Positions 25,484-34,912 are shown, counted from the stretch's first letter. The stretch: DNA of 64,000 nt from Cohnella baijiui (GCF_020731285.1 NZ_JAJFOW010000027.1:29972-93971), one strand, 5' to 3'. Numbers and translations: made by a program. The notes: generated by a model not told the origin, from the sequence alone.

Positions 25484-27919
25484 ATGACCCAAGAGCACAC
25501 GAACGGCTACAAGCCGCAAACGATCGAACCCAAGTGGCAGCGCTACTGGGACGAACACAAGACGTTCCGCACGACCGAGGAGCCGGGCAAGCCGAAATTC
25601 TACGCGCTCGACATGTTCCCTTATCCGTCGGGCGCAGGGCTGCACGTCGGCCACCCCGAAGGCTACACGGCGACCGATATTGTCAGCCGCTTCAAGCGGA
25701 TGAGAGGTTTCAACGTTTTGCACCCGATGGGGTGGGACGCCTTCGGCCTCCCGGCCGAGCAGTACGCGCTGCAGACGGGACGGCATCCGCGCGACATCAC
25801 GGTGGAGAACATCGACAACTTCCGCCGCCAGATCAAATCGCTCGGCTTCTCCTACGACTGGGACCGCGAGTTCAGCACGACCGATCCCGACTACTACAAG
25901 TGGACGCAGTGGATTTTCATCCAACTGTATAAGAAGGGGCTCGCTTACGTCGCGGAAGTGCCCGTGAACTGGTGCCCGGCGCTCGGTACGGTGCTGGCCA
26001 ACGAGGAAGTTATCAACGGCCTGAGCGAGCGCGGCAACCATCCGGTCATCCGCAAGCCGATGCGCCAGTGGATGCTCAAGATTACCGAATACGCCGAGCG
26101 CCTGCTGGAAGACCTGGAGGAGCTGGACTGGTCGGAGAGCATCAAGGACATGCAGCGCAACTGGATCGGCAAGTCGACCGGCGCCGAGGTGACGTTCGCG
26201 ATCGACGGCCATCCGGAAGCCGCCCTGACGGTGTTTACGACCCGTCCGGACACGCTGTTCGGCGCGACGTACTGCGTCCTGGCGCCGGAGCACGAGCTGG
26301 TCGGCGCGATCACGACGGCCGATCAGCGGCTCGCCGTCGAGACGTACATCGAGCAGGCGTCCCACAAGAGCGATCTTGAACGCACGGACCTGGCGAAGGA
26401 CAAGACGGGCGTGTTCACGGGCGCGTACGCGATCAATCCGGCAAACGGCGAAAAGACGCCGATCTGGATCGCGGATTATGTGCTGGGCGGTTACGGCACC
26501 GGCGCGATTATGGCCGTACCGGCGCACGACGAGCGCGACTGGGAATTCGCGAAGAAGTTCGGTCTGCCGATCGTCGAGGTCGTGAGCGGCGGCAACGTCG
26601 CCGAAGCGGCGTTTGCGGGCGACGGCACGCACGTGAACTCCGGCTTCCTGGACGGACTCTCCACGCCGGATGCGATCGCCCGCATGATCGCCTGGCTCGA
26701 GGAGCACGGACACGGCCAAGGCAAAGTCACCTACCGGCTGCGCGACTGGCTGTTCAGCCGCCAGCGCTACTGGGGCGAGCCGATCCCGGTGCTGCACTAC
26801 GAGGATGGGACGATGGACACGGTGCCCGAATCGGAGCTGCCGCTGCTGCTGCCGGACGTAGAGGCGATCAAGCCGTCGGGCACGGGCGAGTCGCCGCTCG
26901 CCAACGTCGAGGACTGGGTGAACGTCGTGGACGCGCAGGGCCGTCGGGCGCGGCGCGAGACCAATACGATGCCGCAATGGGCGGGCAGCTGCTGGTACTA
27001 CCTGCGGTTCATCGATCCGCACAACGACAAGGAAATCTGCTCGCCGGAGAAGATGAAGGAATGGCTGCCGGTCGACCTGTACATCGGGGGCGCGGAGCAC
27101 GCGGTGCTGCATCTGCTGTACGCGCGCTTCTGGCACAAGGTGCTGTACGACATCGGCGTCGTAAGCACGAAGGAGCCGTTCCACAAATTGGTCAACCAGG
27201 GCATGATCCTCGGCACGAACAACGAAAAGATGTCGAAGTCCCGCGGCAATGTCATCAACCCGGACGATATCGTGGGCGAGTTCGGCGCGGATACGCTGCG
27301 GATGTACGAAATGTTCATGGGGCCGCTCGAAGCGACGAAGCCCTGGAACACGAACGGCGTCGAAGGGATCTACCGGTTCCTCTCGCGCGTCTGGCGGCTG
27401 TTCGAAGGCGAGAACGGCGGGCTGAATCCGAAGATTCAGGATGTGCCGGGCGACGAGTCGTTCCGCCGCGTTTGGCACCGGACGATCAAGAAGCTTACGG
27501 AAGACTATGAGGGCTTGCGCTTCAACACCGCGATCAGCCAGCTGATGATCTTCGTCAACGAAGCCTACAAAGCCGAAACGCTGCCGAAAGCGGCCATGGC
27601 CCACTTCGTGCAAATGCTGTCGCCGATCGCGCCGCATATTTCCGAAGAGCTGTGGGAGCGGCTCGGCCACGAGGGCAGCGTATCCTACGTCGCCTGGCCG
27701 GCGTACGATCCGGCGCTGACGGTGGACGCCGAAGTCGAGATCGCCGTTCAGGTGAACGGAAAGATCGTCGAACGCACGTCGGTGGCCGCCGATCTGGACG
27801 AGGCCGGCTTGCAGGACGCGGCGCTCGCGCTGGAGAAGGTCAAGACGCTGATCGAAGGCAAGACGATCCGCAAGATCATCGCCGTCAAAGGCAAGCTCGT
27901 CAACATCGTAGCGAACTAA
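25484..27919 (+). CDS. leuS: Leucyl-tRNA synthetase
   Basis: 811 residues, full length. The class I HIGH motif is HVGH (54-57) within YPSGAGLHVGHPEGYT. The editing CP1 domain (about 220-400) has the TTRPDTLFGAT motif and the Asp-containing AVPAHDERD. The KMSKS motif is at about 582. The C-terminal anticodon-binding and tail domains are present (VQVNGK...). Expression is under the T-box leader. GAGAGGGG lies about 12 nt before the ATG. In B. subtilis leuS is not in this cluster, so it is inserted between yqeM and comER here. Confidence 0.98.
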   Translation: MTQEHTNGYKPQTIEPKWQRYWDEHKTFRTTEEPGKPKFYALDMFPYPSGAGLHVGHPEGYTATDIVSRFKRMRGFNVLHPMGWDAFGLPAEQYALQTGRHPRDITVENIDNFRRQIKSLGFSYDWDREFSTTDPDYYKWTQWIFIQLYKKGLAYVAEVPVNWCPALGTVLANEEVINGLSERGNHPVIRKPMRQWMLKITEYAERLLEDLEELDWSESIKDMQRNWIGKSTGAEVTFAIDGHPEAALTVFTTRPDTLFGATYCVLAPEHELVGAITTADQRLAVETYIEQASHKSDLERTDLAKDKTGVFTGAYAINPANGEKTPIWIADYVLGGYGTGAIMAVPAHDERDWEFAKKFGLPIVEVVSGGNVAEAAFAGDGTHVNSGFLDGLSTPDAIARMIAWLEEHGHGQGKVTYRLRDWLFSRQRYWGEPIPVLHYEDGTMDTVPESELPLLLPDVEAIKPSGTGESPLANVEDWVNVVDAQGRRARRETNTMPQWAGSCWYYLRFIDPHNDKEICSPEKMKEWLPVDLYIGGAEHAVLHLLYARFWHKVLYDIGVVSTKEPFHKLVNQGMILGTNNEKMSKSRGNVINPDDIVGEFGADTLRMYEMFMGPLEATKPWNTNGVEGIYRFLSRVWRLFEGENGGLNPKIQDVPGDESFRRVWHRTIKKLTEDYEGLRFNTAISQLMIFVNEAYKAETLPKAAMAHFVQMLSPIAPHISEELWERLGHEGSVSYVAWPAYDPALTVDAEVEIAVQVNGKIVERTSVAADLDEAGLQDAALALEKVKTLIEGKTIRKIIAVKGKLVNIVAN

Positions 27920-27920
27920 G

Positions 27921-27960
27921 CGCAAAAGGGGCGGCCTCGGCGGGAGGCGCCCCTTTTGCG
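27921..27960. terminator. leuS/comER convergent terminator
   Basis: CGCAAAAGGGGCG pairs with CGCCCCTTTTGCG, with a 14-nt loop. It is symmetrical and serves both leuS and comER, whose stop is at 27981. Confidence 0.8.
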
Positions 27961-27980
27961 AATGGCCGCCGCCTCCCCCA

Positions 27981-28817
27981 TCATGTAGAGAAGGGCCGAC
28001 GGGCGAGCGAAGCCTCGACCTTTTCGAGATCTTCGGCGTATTTCTGATGCGTCGTACGCAGCACCCGCTCGAAGGCGCCGGCCGTCGCCTCGCGCAGCTC
28101 CGACAGTGCCGCCGCCGTGATGCCGCCCGGCACCGAGACGCGAGCCTGCAGCTCGGCGGGCGAGCAGCCCTGCTCGGCGAGCAGCCGGGCGGTACCGAGC
28201 AGCATTTCGACGGCGAGCCGGTGGGCGAGCTCGCGGTCCATGCCGGCCCGATCGACGGCCGCATCGACGAACTGCTCGAGCAGGCTGGCCATAAAGGCCG
28301 GACCGCAGCTCGACAAGTCGGAGGCGACCCGCACCTCGTCCTCGGGAATTTCGATCGGCCGGCTGATCGTCGCGAACAGCGCAGTCACCATCGACCGGTC
28401 GTCGGGCGTAAGGCGCGTCCCGTACATGAACATAGAAGCTCCCGCACCGATCGCGTTGACGATGCTGGGGATCACCTTGACGACTTTGCTCGGCACGGCG
28501 TCCTCGAGCTGGCGGATCATGACGGGGCTTGTGATGGAGACGACGATCTGCTCCGCCGTCAGCGCGGGCCCGATCTCGTCCAATACCGTCCGATAATCCA
28601 TCGGCTTGACGCACAGGAAGACCAGATCGGCATCCCGTACGGCATCCGCGTTGCACGAGACGACCCGCAAGCCGGGGAATTGGCTGGCGAGCCGCTCCGC
28701 TTTGGAGGAGGTACGGGTGCTCACCGTCACGTCGGACGGCCGAAAAGCACGGGCCTGCACGAAGGCGCTCGCCAGCAAGCCGCCCATGCTTCCCGCACCG
28801 ATGAAGCCGACCTTCAT
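27981..28817 (-). CDS. comER: ComER, pyrroline-5-carboxylate reductase-like protein
   Basis: 278 residues. The Rossmann motif GFIGAGSMGGLLA (4-16) and the ProC-family segment SSCGPAFMASLLEQF..AVD place it in the P5C reductase fold. The catalytic region SVPGGITAAALSEL matches ProC. It is transcribed opposite to comEA, as comER is in B. subtilis, where it has been linked to sporulation and biofilm control. The frame extends far upstream; the ATG at 28817 has AGGGGGAG at 5 nt. True proline synthesis activity is not excluded. Confidence 0.92.
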   Translation of the reverse strand: MKVGFIGAGSMGGLLASAFVQARAFRPSDVTVSTRTSSKAERLASQFPGLRVVSCNADAVRDADLVFLCVKPMDYRTVLDEIGPALTAEQIVVSITSPVMIRQLEDAVPSKVVKVIPSIVNAIGAGASMFMYGTRLTPDDRSMVTALFATISRPIEIPEDEVRVASDLSSCGPAFMASLLEQFVDAAVDRAGMDRELAHRLAVEMLLGTARLLAEQGCSPAELQARVSVPGGITAAALSELREATAGAFERVLRTTHQKYAEDLEKVEASLARRPFST

Positions 28818-28932
28818 CTTCGCTCCCCCTCCTTCGTCGTTGGCTTCATCCCATTGTATGTCGACGGGTTTGACCGACATGCCAGATTCGCGAAAATTGG
28901 ACGGATATCTAGCGAAAAGGGAGGAAACGAAG

Positions 28933-29571
28933 ATGCGCGGAACGTTCGCAAGGAGAGGGATGGCGGCGCTTGCCGGCGCCGCGGGCGCGGCAGCGCTGGC
29001 CTGCGGCTTGCTGCTGCCGGACGGGAGCGGCAGGGAGGTGCCGGGCTGGCAGCCGGTTAACCCGGCGGTCTCGCAGACGCTGACGGAGCTGGGCGCGGGG
29101 GCATCCCCTGCCGGAGGCGCGGCGGCGGGGCCGGTAGCTGCGCAGGTCGCGCCTGCGGGCAGCCAGCCGGCGGGGGTCTCCGCGCCGGGCGGGCCGTCTG
29201 CGGCCCCGGCATCCGTAAGCGACGGCGCGACTGCGCAGACAGCGGCGGGAGCGACGGATGGCGGCGCGTCCGCCGTGCCGAATGCGAGCTCGGTCGCCAC
29301 CGCCGGAGAGGCGCCGCCTGCGGCCGTAGGCGCCGCGCCGCCCGCGCCGGCAGCCGAGCCGGGACGGAGCGCGAGCGGGCTTTTGAACATCAATACGGCC
29401 ACGGTCGACCAGCTCGACGGGCTGCCGGGCATCGGACCGTCCAAGGCGCGGGCGATCGTCGCCTACCGCGAAGCGCACGGATCGTTCCGCTCCGCGGACG
29501 ACCTGCGGCAAGTGAAAGGGATCGGCCCGAAGCTGATGGCCGGCCTGAGGGACCTGGTCGCGACGGAGTAA
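28933..29571 (+). CDS. comEA: Competence DNA receptor ComEA
   Basis: 212 residues. An N-terminal basic segment and membrane anchor (about 9-31) are followed by a roughly 115-residue Ala/Gly/Pro/Ser-rich linker, then a C-terminal double helix-hairpin-helix DNA-binding domain (about 150-212: LLNINTATVDQLDGLPGIG, GPSKARAIVAYRE, VKGIGPKLMAGL). It binds double-stranded DNA at the cell surface and hands it to ComEC. The SLBB/oligomerisation-type domain of other ComEA proteins is not apparent and seems replaced by the low-complexity linker. GGGAGG 9 nt upstream sets the start. Divergent from comER across 115 bp. Confidence 0.92.
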   Translation: MRGTFARRGMAALAGAAGAAALACGLLLPDGSGREVPGWQPVNPAVSQTLTELGAGASPAGGAAAGPVAAQVAPAGSQPAGVSAPGGPSAAPASVSDGATAQTAAGATDGGASAVPNASSVATAGEAPPAAVGAAPPAPAAEPGRSASGLLNINTATVDQLDGLPGIGPSKARAIVAYREAHGSFRSADDLRQVKGIGPKLMAGLRDLVATE

Positions 29572-29641
29572 GGGGATTTCCGCCGGCGGCAGATCGGTCG
29601 CGAATACCGCAACGGATGGAACAACGAAGGAGGCAAGACAA

Positions 29642-30160
29642 ATGACGCAGCCGCTGCGCAAAGATTGGGACACCTATTTTATGGACATCGCCTTTATGGC
29701 CTCGACGCGCTCCCGGTGTCCGCGCCGCCATGTCGGCGCCGTGCTCGTGCAGGGCAAGAAGCTGCTCGGCACGGCCTACAACGGAGCGCCCATGGGCGTG
29801 CCGGACTGCTCCGAGGCAGGCTGCATGATCGTGGAAGAATACGAACCGGCGCCTGCCGGCAGCGCCGAGCCGATGGTGAAGAAGGAGCGCTGCATCCGCA
29901 CGATCCACGCCGAGCAGAACCTGCTGCTCTTCACCGACCGGATTGACCGCGAAGGCTCGACCGTCTACGTGACGGACCAGCCCTGCTGGACCTGCGCCAA
30001 CATGCTGGCGAACAGCGGCATCCGGGAGATCGTCTACCATCGCGTCTACCAGAAGGACTACGCCAAAGTCGCCGCCCTCATGGCGCAGAAAAACCTCGTC
30101 TTCCGGACGATCGGCGATTACGTTCCGCCGCCCGACACGGGCGTGCAGGACGCGCACTGA
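29642..30160 (+). CDS. comEB: ComEB, dCMP deaminase-family protein
   Basis: 172 residues. Zinc site: H89-A-E91 and PCWTC (C115, C118), with the substrate-binding AYNGAPMG. It deaminates dCMP to dUMP in relatives; the role in competence is indirect (recent work links ComEB to localising ComEA/ComEC). GAAGGAGG is 8 nt before the ATG. It is 70 nt after comEA and is followed by a terminator before comEC. Confidence 0.95.
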   Translation: MTQPLRKDWDTYFMDIAFMASTRSRCPRRHVGAVLVQGKKLLGTAYNGAPMGVPDCSEAGCMIVEEYEPAPAGSAEPMVKKERCIRTIHAEQNLLLFTDRIDREGSTVYVTDQPCWTCANMLANSGIREIVYHRVYQKDYAKVAALMAQKNLVFRTIGDYVPPPDTGVQDAH

Positions 30161-30268
30161 TCGCCGCGCCGGTTCGGATCGAGGATGTGCCAGAGGACGG
30201 GAGCGGCGTGTTGCAAAGACAGGCCAGGCCTAGGTAGGTTAAAGAATAGTAGACCAAGAACGAGGAAG

Positions 30269-30301
30269 AACCTCTTCGCACGGCGGCGAAGAGGTTTTTT
30301 T
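30269..30301 (+). terminator. Terminator between comEB and comEC
   Basis: AACCTCTTCGC pairs perfectly with GCGAAGAGGTT around a 6-nt loop, then TTTTTTT. It lies 38 nt upstream of the comEC start, so it could also attenuate comEC transcription. Confidence 0.85.
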
Positions 30302-30338
30302 GCCGTTCCCGGGGCGGAGGGAATCGGGAGGGAACGGG

Positions 30339-33116
30339 ATGCGGCGCAGACCGCTTGTTGGATTTGCCGCCTGCTGGGTCGCCGGCAGCGGCGTGCAGTC
30401 GCTTTGGCACGGCCCGGCCGCGCTGCTGATCTATGCCGGGCTGGCGGTCGGAATGGCCGCGTTGGCGCTTGCGGGTCGCTGGCCGTGGCGGCTGTGTCTC
30501 GCCTGTGCGCTGGCTTTGATGCTTGCTGCCGGCCATCGGGCCTGGGTCGACGCGGGCAATCAATCGCAGATGCAGGAGGCGCTGGGGGGCGATCCCGACG
30601 GGCGAGCCGTCACGATGACCGGCACGATTGCGTCGGCCGTCGACATCGACGGCGACATCGTCCAGTTTCGGCTCTCGATCGTCGGGATCGATGCCGGAGA
30701 GCCGGGGGAGGGCGCCGCTCGCGAGGTTCGCGAGACAGTGCTCGTTCGCGTGCGATTGGCCGCGGAGGAGGAGCTTGGGCCTGCGTCCGCCTGGCGCCGG
30801 GGAGACACCGTCGGCGTGCGGGGGGAGATCAAGGTGCCGGCCGAGGGCGGCAACTTCGGCGGGTTTGACTACCGCGCCTACCTCCGGCGGCAGCAGGTCC
30901 ACTGGACGGTGTCCGCGAAAGGCGCGGAAGCCGTTTCGCCCAAGGACGGCAGCGTCGACCTGCGATACCGCGTCCTCCGCGCTGTGGACGAAGCCCGGCT
31001 TCGCATCGGCGGCCTGATGGACCGTCTGTACGGCAGTACGGACACCGGTTATATGAAAGGTCTCGTCGCGGGCATCCGGGACGATGTCGACCCGGGGCAA
31101 TACGACGACTTTTCGCGGCTCGGCCTGACGCACGTGCTGGCGATTTCCGGCCTCCATGTCGGCGTCGTCGTCTTTTTGCTGCTGCGCGTCGGCGCCTGGC
31201 TGCGGCTGACGCGCGAGCGTTCGCTGGAAGTCGCCATCGCGGCGATGCCGGTCTACATGCTGCTGACCGGCGCTTCTCCTTCGGCTGTGCGCGCTTGTTT
31301 GATGTCCATGATCGCCTTGTACCTCGCCCGCCGTCGCCGGCTGAAGGACGGGCTTCACCTGCTGGCTGCCGCCGCCTGGATCATGACCGTTTGGAACCCG
31401 CTCGTCGTCGAGGACGTCAGCTTCCAGCTCTCGTTTCTCGTCACCGCCGGTCTGCTGCTCTATGTTCCCCTGCTGGCACGTCTGCTCCGCTTTGTTCCCG
31501 CTTCGCTCCGCAGCGGACTCGCCGTCGCGTTGACGGCCCAGGTCGCGTCGTTTCCGCTCACCGCCTACTACTTTCATCAGCTTCATCTTCTGTCGCTGCT
31601 CGCCAATCTTCTTCTCGTGCCATTCATCAGCTTCCTCGTCCTGCCGCTCGGCATGGCTTCCGTCGCGCTCGGCGCCTGCTGGCTGCCGCTCGGCATCGCG
31701 CCCGCCCGCTTGGCCGAGCTGTGCAACCGGGCAACCTTCGCCGTCACCGAGGCAATGAGCGGCGTGCGATCCCTCTCGACCGTCTGGCCGCAGCCGTCGC
31801 TCGCCTGGGTCTTCGTCGCTTACGGGCTCATCGCTTGCACCGGCGCGCTGCTGAGGCATCGGCTCGACCGCCGGGAGGAGCGGTCGCGGCTCGAGGCGGA
31901 GCTTCAGGGCGCAAGGGCGCTCGCCGATCTCGATCCCGCGCGCCGGGCGCAGGAAGTGCCGGCCTATGCGGCAGGCGGAAAGGCCGGGTCTGATACCGGG
32001 CCGTTGCCCGCGTCCTCCATCACGGCCCGGGCGGGGACGCAATCCCTGGGGGTTTACCCTCCCGCGTCTCCGGCGACGGGCATCTCGCCAACGGATCTAT
32101 GGGCCTCCGGCAGTCGATCCGACCGCGTCCGACAGGCCGCGCTCGCGCTGCTGACCGTCTTCGCCTGGATCGGGTGGCTCGTCTGGGGCGCACAGCCGGC
32201 GGCGTTCGACCGCTCCGCGCGGGTCATGTTCCTCGACGTCGGACAAGGGGACAGCATTTTGGTCCGTACGGGTGAGGGCAAGCACCTGCTCGTCGATGCC
32301 GGCGGAACGGTGGCCTTCGGACAGCGAAACGAAGCGTGGCGCCGGCGCCGCGATCCGTACGAGGTGGGCCGCAAGACGCTCGTTCCGCTGCTCAAGCAGC
32401 GCGGCGTCCGCAAGCTGGACCTGCTCGTCCTCACCCATCTCGATGCCGATCATATCGGAGGCGCGGAGGCGCTCATCCGCGAAATCGAAATCGGCCGCAT
32501 CCTCTTTAATGGCACGATGAAACCGACCCCAGACGTTCTACGTCTATTTCAATTGGCGATTCAAAAAGGCATTCCGCTCTATGCCGCCGAGCATGGCATG
32601 CGCTGGCGGACCGGTCCGTCCGCGGAACTGAAGGTGCTGTATCCGGAAGACGTCGGGGGAAAGGCCGCTTCCGGCGGAACGCTGCCGGCCGTCGCGGAAC
32701 AAAACGACCGGAGCGTCGTTCTGCTTCTCTCCCTGTACGGCAGGACGTTTGTCCTGCCGGGGGATCTCGAAGCGGCCGGCGAGGCGGAGGTGCTGGTGCG
32801 GCTCCGCGAGGAAGCCGCGACCGCCGGCCCCGGCGGCTCCGCGGCGCTTCCCGCGCCCATCGACGTGCTCAAAGCCGGGCATCACGGCAGCAAGACGTCC
32901 ACTACGGACGCCTGGCTCGCCTGGTGGCGACCGGCCGAGGTCGTGGTGTCCGTCGGCGCGAACAATCTTTACGGGCACCCGAATCCGGGCGTCGTCGCGC
33001 GGATCAAGGCATTGCCTGCCCGGCTGTCCCGTACCGATGCGAACGGCGAGATTCAGTATCGGATCGCCCCGGACGGCCGACTGTCCCGGCGGGAGAAGCG
33101 TCCGTGGGACAAATGA
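30339..33116 (+). CDS. comEC: DNA uptake channel ComEC
   Basis: 925 residues. N-terminal helices with an external OB-like domain (DUF4131, about 60-195), the Competence membrane domain (about 230-520, with GLTHVLAISGLHVGV and LTGASPSAVRA), and a C-terminal metallo-beta-lactamase-like domain (MFLDVGQGDSILV, THLDADHIGG, KAGHHGSKTST). It forms the membrane pore for single-stranded DNA; the MBL domain may degrade the second strand. A Pro/Ala/Ser-rich insertion of about 60 residues separates pore and MBL domains. GGGAGG 7 nt upstream sets the ATG at 30339. Confidence 0.96.
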   Translation: MRRRPLVGFAACWVAGSGVQSLWHGPAALLIYAGLAVGMAALALAGRWPWRLCLACALALMLAAGHRAWVDAGNQSQMQEALGGDPDGRAVTMTGTIASAVDIDGDIVQFRLSIVGIDAGEPGEGAAREVRETVLVRVRLAAEEELGPASAWRRGDTVGVRGEIKVPAEGGNFGGFDYRAYLRRQQVHWTVSAKGAEAVSPKDGSVDLRYRVLRAVDEARLRIGGLMDRLYGSTDTGYMKGLVAGIRDDVDPGQYDDFSRLGLTHVLAISGLHVGVVVFLLLRVGAWLRLTRERSLEVAIAAMPVYMLLTGASPSAVRACLMSMIALYLARRRRLKDGLHLLAAAAWIMTVWNPLVVEDVSFQLSFLVTAGLLLYVPLLARLLRFVPASLRSGLAVALTAQVASFPLTAYYFHQLHLLSLLANLLLVPFISFLVLPLGMASVALGACWLPLGIAPARLAELCNRATFAVTEAMSGVRSLSTVWPQPSLAWVFVAYGLIACTGALLRHRLDRREERSRLEAELQGARALADLDPARRAQEVPAYAAGGKAGSDTGPLPASSITARAGTQSLGVYPPASPATGISPTDLWASGSRSDRVRQAALALLTVFAWIGWLVWGAQPAAFDRSARVMFLDVGQGDSILVRTGEGKHLLVDAGGTVAFGQRNEAWRRRRDPYEVGRKTLVPLLKQRGVRKLDLLVLTHLDADHIGGAEALIREIEIGRILFNGTMKPTPDVLRLFQLAIQKGIPLYAAEHGMRWRTGPSAELKVLYPEDVGGKAASGGTLPAVAEQNDRSVVLLLSLYGRTFVLPGDLEAAGEAEVLVRLREEAATAGPGGSAALPAPIDVLKAGHHGSKTSTTDAWLAWWRPAEVVVSVGANNLYGHPNPGVVARIKALPARLSRTDANGEIQYRIAPDGRLSRREKRPWDK

Positions 33117-33225
33117 ACGGTTTTTTGTTAGACTGGGACTAGCGCGTTTGAACGCATGGCCCGGGACGTCCGTCCTCGCGACGGGACGGTGCCGGCGATT
33201 CACATAAAGATTCGCCAAAGTTTTT

Positions 33226-33251
33226 GCAACCTTTTGCCGCACAGTTGCGTC
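33226..33251 (+). promoter_or_regulatory. ECF-type autoregulatory promoter candidate
   Basis: GCAACC (-35), a 16-nt spacer and CGTC (-10) match the general ECF pattern (xxAACx..CGTC) and lie 31 nt before the sigma factor start. Such promoters are usually recognised by the sigma factor they drive. Confidence 0.6.
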
Positions 33252-33281
33252 AATGGGGATGCGTGAGAAGGAGGATCTCCC

Positions 33282-33830
33282 GTGGTGGAGCCGGAATTGA
33301 TCAAAGCTGCGCAGGCCGGCGATCGAGACGCCTTGGTAACGCTGCTCCGCGAGATCGAGCATCAAGTATACAGAACGGCTTATTATTTGTTGAATCACGA
33401 ACAGGACGCCATGGACGCGGCGCAGGAAGCGCTTATACGCGTATACACCAAGATCAATTCGTATGAGGAGAAGGCGCAATTCCGCACGTGGGTTCAGCGT
33501 ATCGTAACGAACATCTGCATCGACAAATTCCGCCGCAAGCGGCCGTCGGTTTCGATCGAGGAGCACGAGCTCGTATTCGAAGCCGGCGCCGACGTCGAAG
33601 CGGAGGTCATGTCCGCCTACGCGGCCGAGGACATCCGCGAAGCGATCGGCAAGCTCCCCGAGCACCATCGCACCGTCGTCGTGCTTCGTTATTTGCAGGA
33701 CTTTTCGTACAACGAAATCGCCGACTCGCTGAATTTGCCGCTCAATACGGTCAAGTCCTATTTGTATCGCGCCCGGCAGCAACTGCAAACGCTACTTCAC
33801 GACTATCAGAAAGGTGGTGTCCGGGGATGA
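33282..33830 (+). CDS. ECF RNA polymerase sigma factor (SigW-like)
   Basis: 182 residues. Region 2 includes YRTAYYLLNHEQDAMDAAQEALIRVYTKINSYEE (two halves) and FRTWVQRIVTNICIDKFRRK. Region 4 is LPEHHRTVVVLRYLQDFSYNEIADSLNLPLNTVKSYLYRARQQL. It controls an envelope-stress-type regulon. The start is GTG at 33282 (or GTG 33285), with AAGGAGG 8-10 nt upstream. Its stop overlaps the anti-sigma start (ATGA). It is inserted between comEC and holA, where B. subtilis has only yqzM. Confidence 0.93.
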   Translation: MVEPELIKAAQAGDRDALVTLLREIEHQVYRTAYYLLNHEQDAMDAAQEALIRVYTKINSYEEKAQFRTWVQRIVTNICIDKFRRKRPSVSIEEHELVFEAGADVEAEVMSAYAAEDIREAIGKLPEHHRTVVVLRYLQDFSYNEIADSLNLPLNTVKSYLYRARQQLQTLLHDYQKGGVRG

Positions 33831-34912
33831 ATTGCCAAGAGGTGATGGAACTCATGCAGCGTTCGGTTGACGGGGATTTGGACGAACGCGAGACGGCGCG
33901 CATGATGGCCCACGTCCAGACGTGCCCGGAGTGCGCTGCCATGCTGGAGCGCTTGACCCGTCTGTCGCACGAGCTGGCGCAGCTGCCGCGCGTCCTGCCG
34001 CGCTACAGCCTCGTCGACGCCATTCTGCCGCAGCTGGAGCAGCTGACGCCCGAGCCGGCGCCCGCTCCGGCCGAGCCGAGTCCGGCCGTGCAGGCAGACG
34101 AGCCCGAAGCCCGTCCCGGGCGGTCCTTTCGGCCGACCCGCGCTCCGCTTTACCGGCGATTGGCCGGCGTGGTGGCGCTCGGCGTCATCGCGGGGTTGAT
34201 CGTCGCCAACCAGCCGTTTTCCTGGCTGTCGTCGACGGCGAAGGACAACAGCGCCGCGCCGGAGATGACGAGCTATAGCATGAGTGCGGATACCGCCTCC
34301 GGCGACGGCAAACAGGATGAGGCGGCGGAAGCCGGCGCGGCGGAATCTCCTTCGCCGGATAGCCAGGTTCCGACGCGGGAAAATCGCGACATCGCGAAAA
34401 GCGTCCGCCCCGATGCGACGAACAAATCGTCCGTTCTCGAGCAACAGACCCGGTCTTCGGGCGAGACCTCCAACCAAGGGAAGTCCGCATCCAATCCCGG
34501 CGCGCCGGCGGCCAACGGAGCGGCCGAGCCGCCCAAGACGGAGAAGGGCGCCCCGAAGAGCCAAGACGAGCAAGGATTTGCGCCCGAAGCGACCGCGCCT
34601 TCGATCGCGGGCAACGGCCTCGCGGCCCGCGACGGCTTTTCGCTGATGGCGAATCCGCTGTCGGAGTGGGCTTCGCCGGACGGCGAGCTGACCGCCTATA
34701 CCGAAACCGGCAAAGGGGCGATCTCCGTCGCCAAGACGAAGGACGGCTCGATCGTGTACCGCTCGGATCCGCGTGACGGCTCGATCACCGACGTGGTCTG
34801 GACGGAGGACGGCCAGCAATTGCAGTATACTTGGACGGATAGCGAAGGCCATGCGAAACGACTGAAATGGGATGCGGCAACCGGAAAGGAATCCGAGCGC
34901 ACCGATCCTTAA
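33827..34912 (+). CDS. Membrane anti-sigma factor with zinc-binding N-terminus
   Basis: 361 residues. The N-terminal cytoplasmic anti-sigma domain carries the ZAS motif HVQTCPECAAML (HxxxCxxC). After a Pro/Glu-rich spacer comes one membrane helix (about 110-127). The external part has a long Ser/Ala/Pro-rich low-complexity segment, then about 70 residues that look like a beta-propeller blade or WD-like strand repeat (EWASPDGELTAYTETG, KDGSIVYRS, VVWTEDGQQLQYTW, KRLKWDAATG). It should sequester the adjacent ECF factor until an envelope signal releases it. ATGA overlap with the sigma gene. The signal is unknown. Confidence 0.88.
   Translation: MNCQEVMELMQRSVDGDLDERETARMMAHVQTCPECAAMLERLTRLSHELAQLPRVLPRYSLVDAILPQLEQLTPEPAPAPAEPSPAVQADEPEARPGRSFRPTRAPLYRRLAGVVALGVIAGLIVANQPFSWLSSTAKDNSAAPEMTSYSMSADTASGDGKQDEAAEAGAAESPSPDSQVPTRENRDIAKSVRPDATNKSSVLEQQTRSSGETSNQGKSASNPGAPAANGAAEPPKTEKGAPKSQDEQGFAPEATAPSIAGNGLAARDGFSLMANPLSEWASPDGELTAYTETGKGAISVAKTKDGSIVYRSDPRDGSITDVVWTEDGQQLQYTWTDSEGHAKRLKWDAATGKESERTDP

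Noticed and set aside
25421..28264. 947-codon minus-strand frame opposite leuS
   Set aside because: High-GC antisense shadow of a conserved synthetase; Arg/His/Val-rich composition typical of reversed coding sequence.
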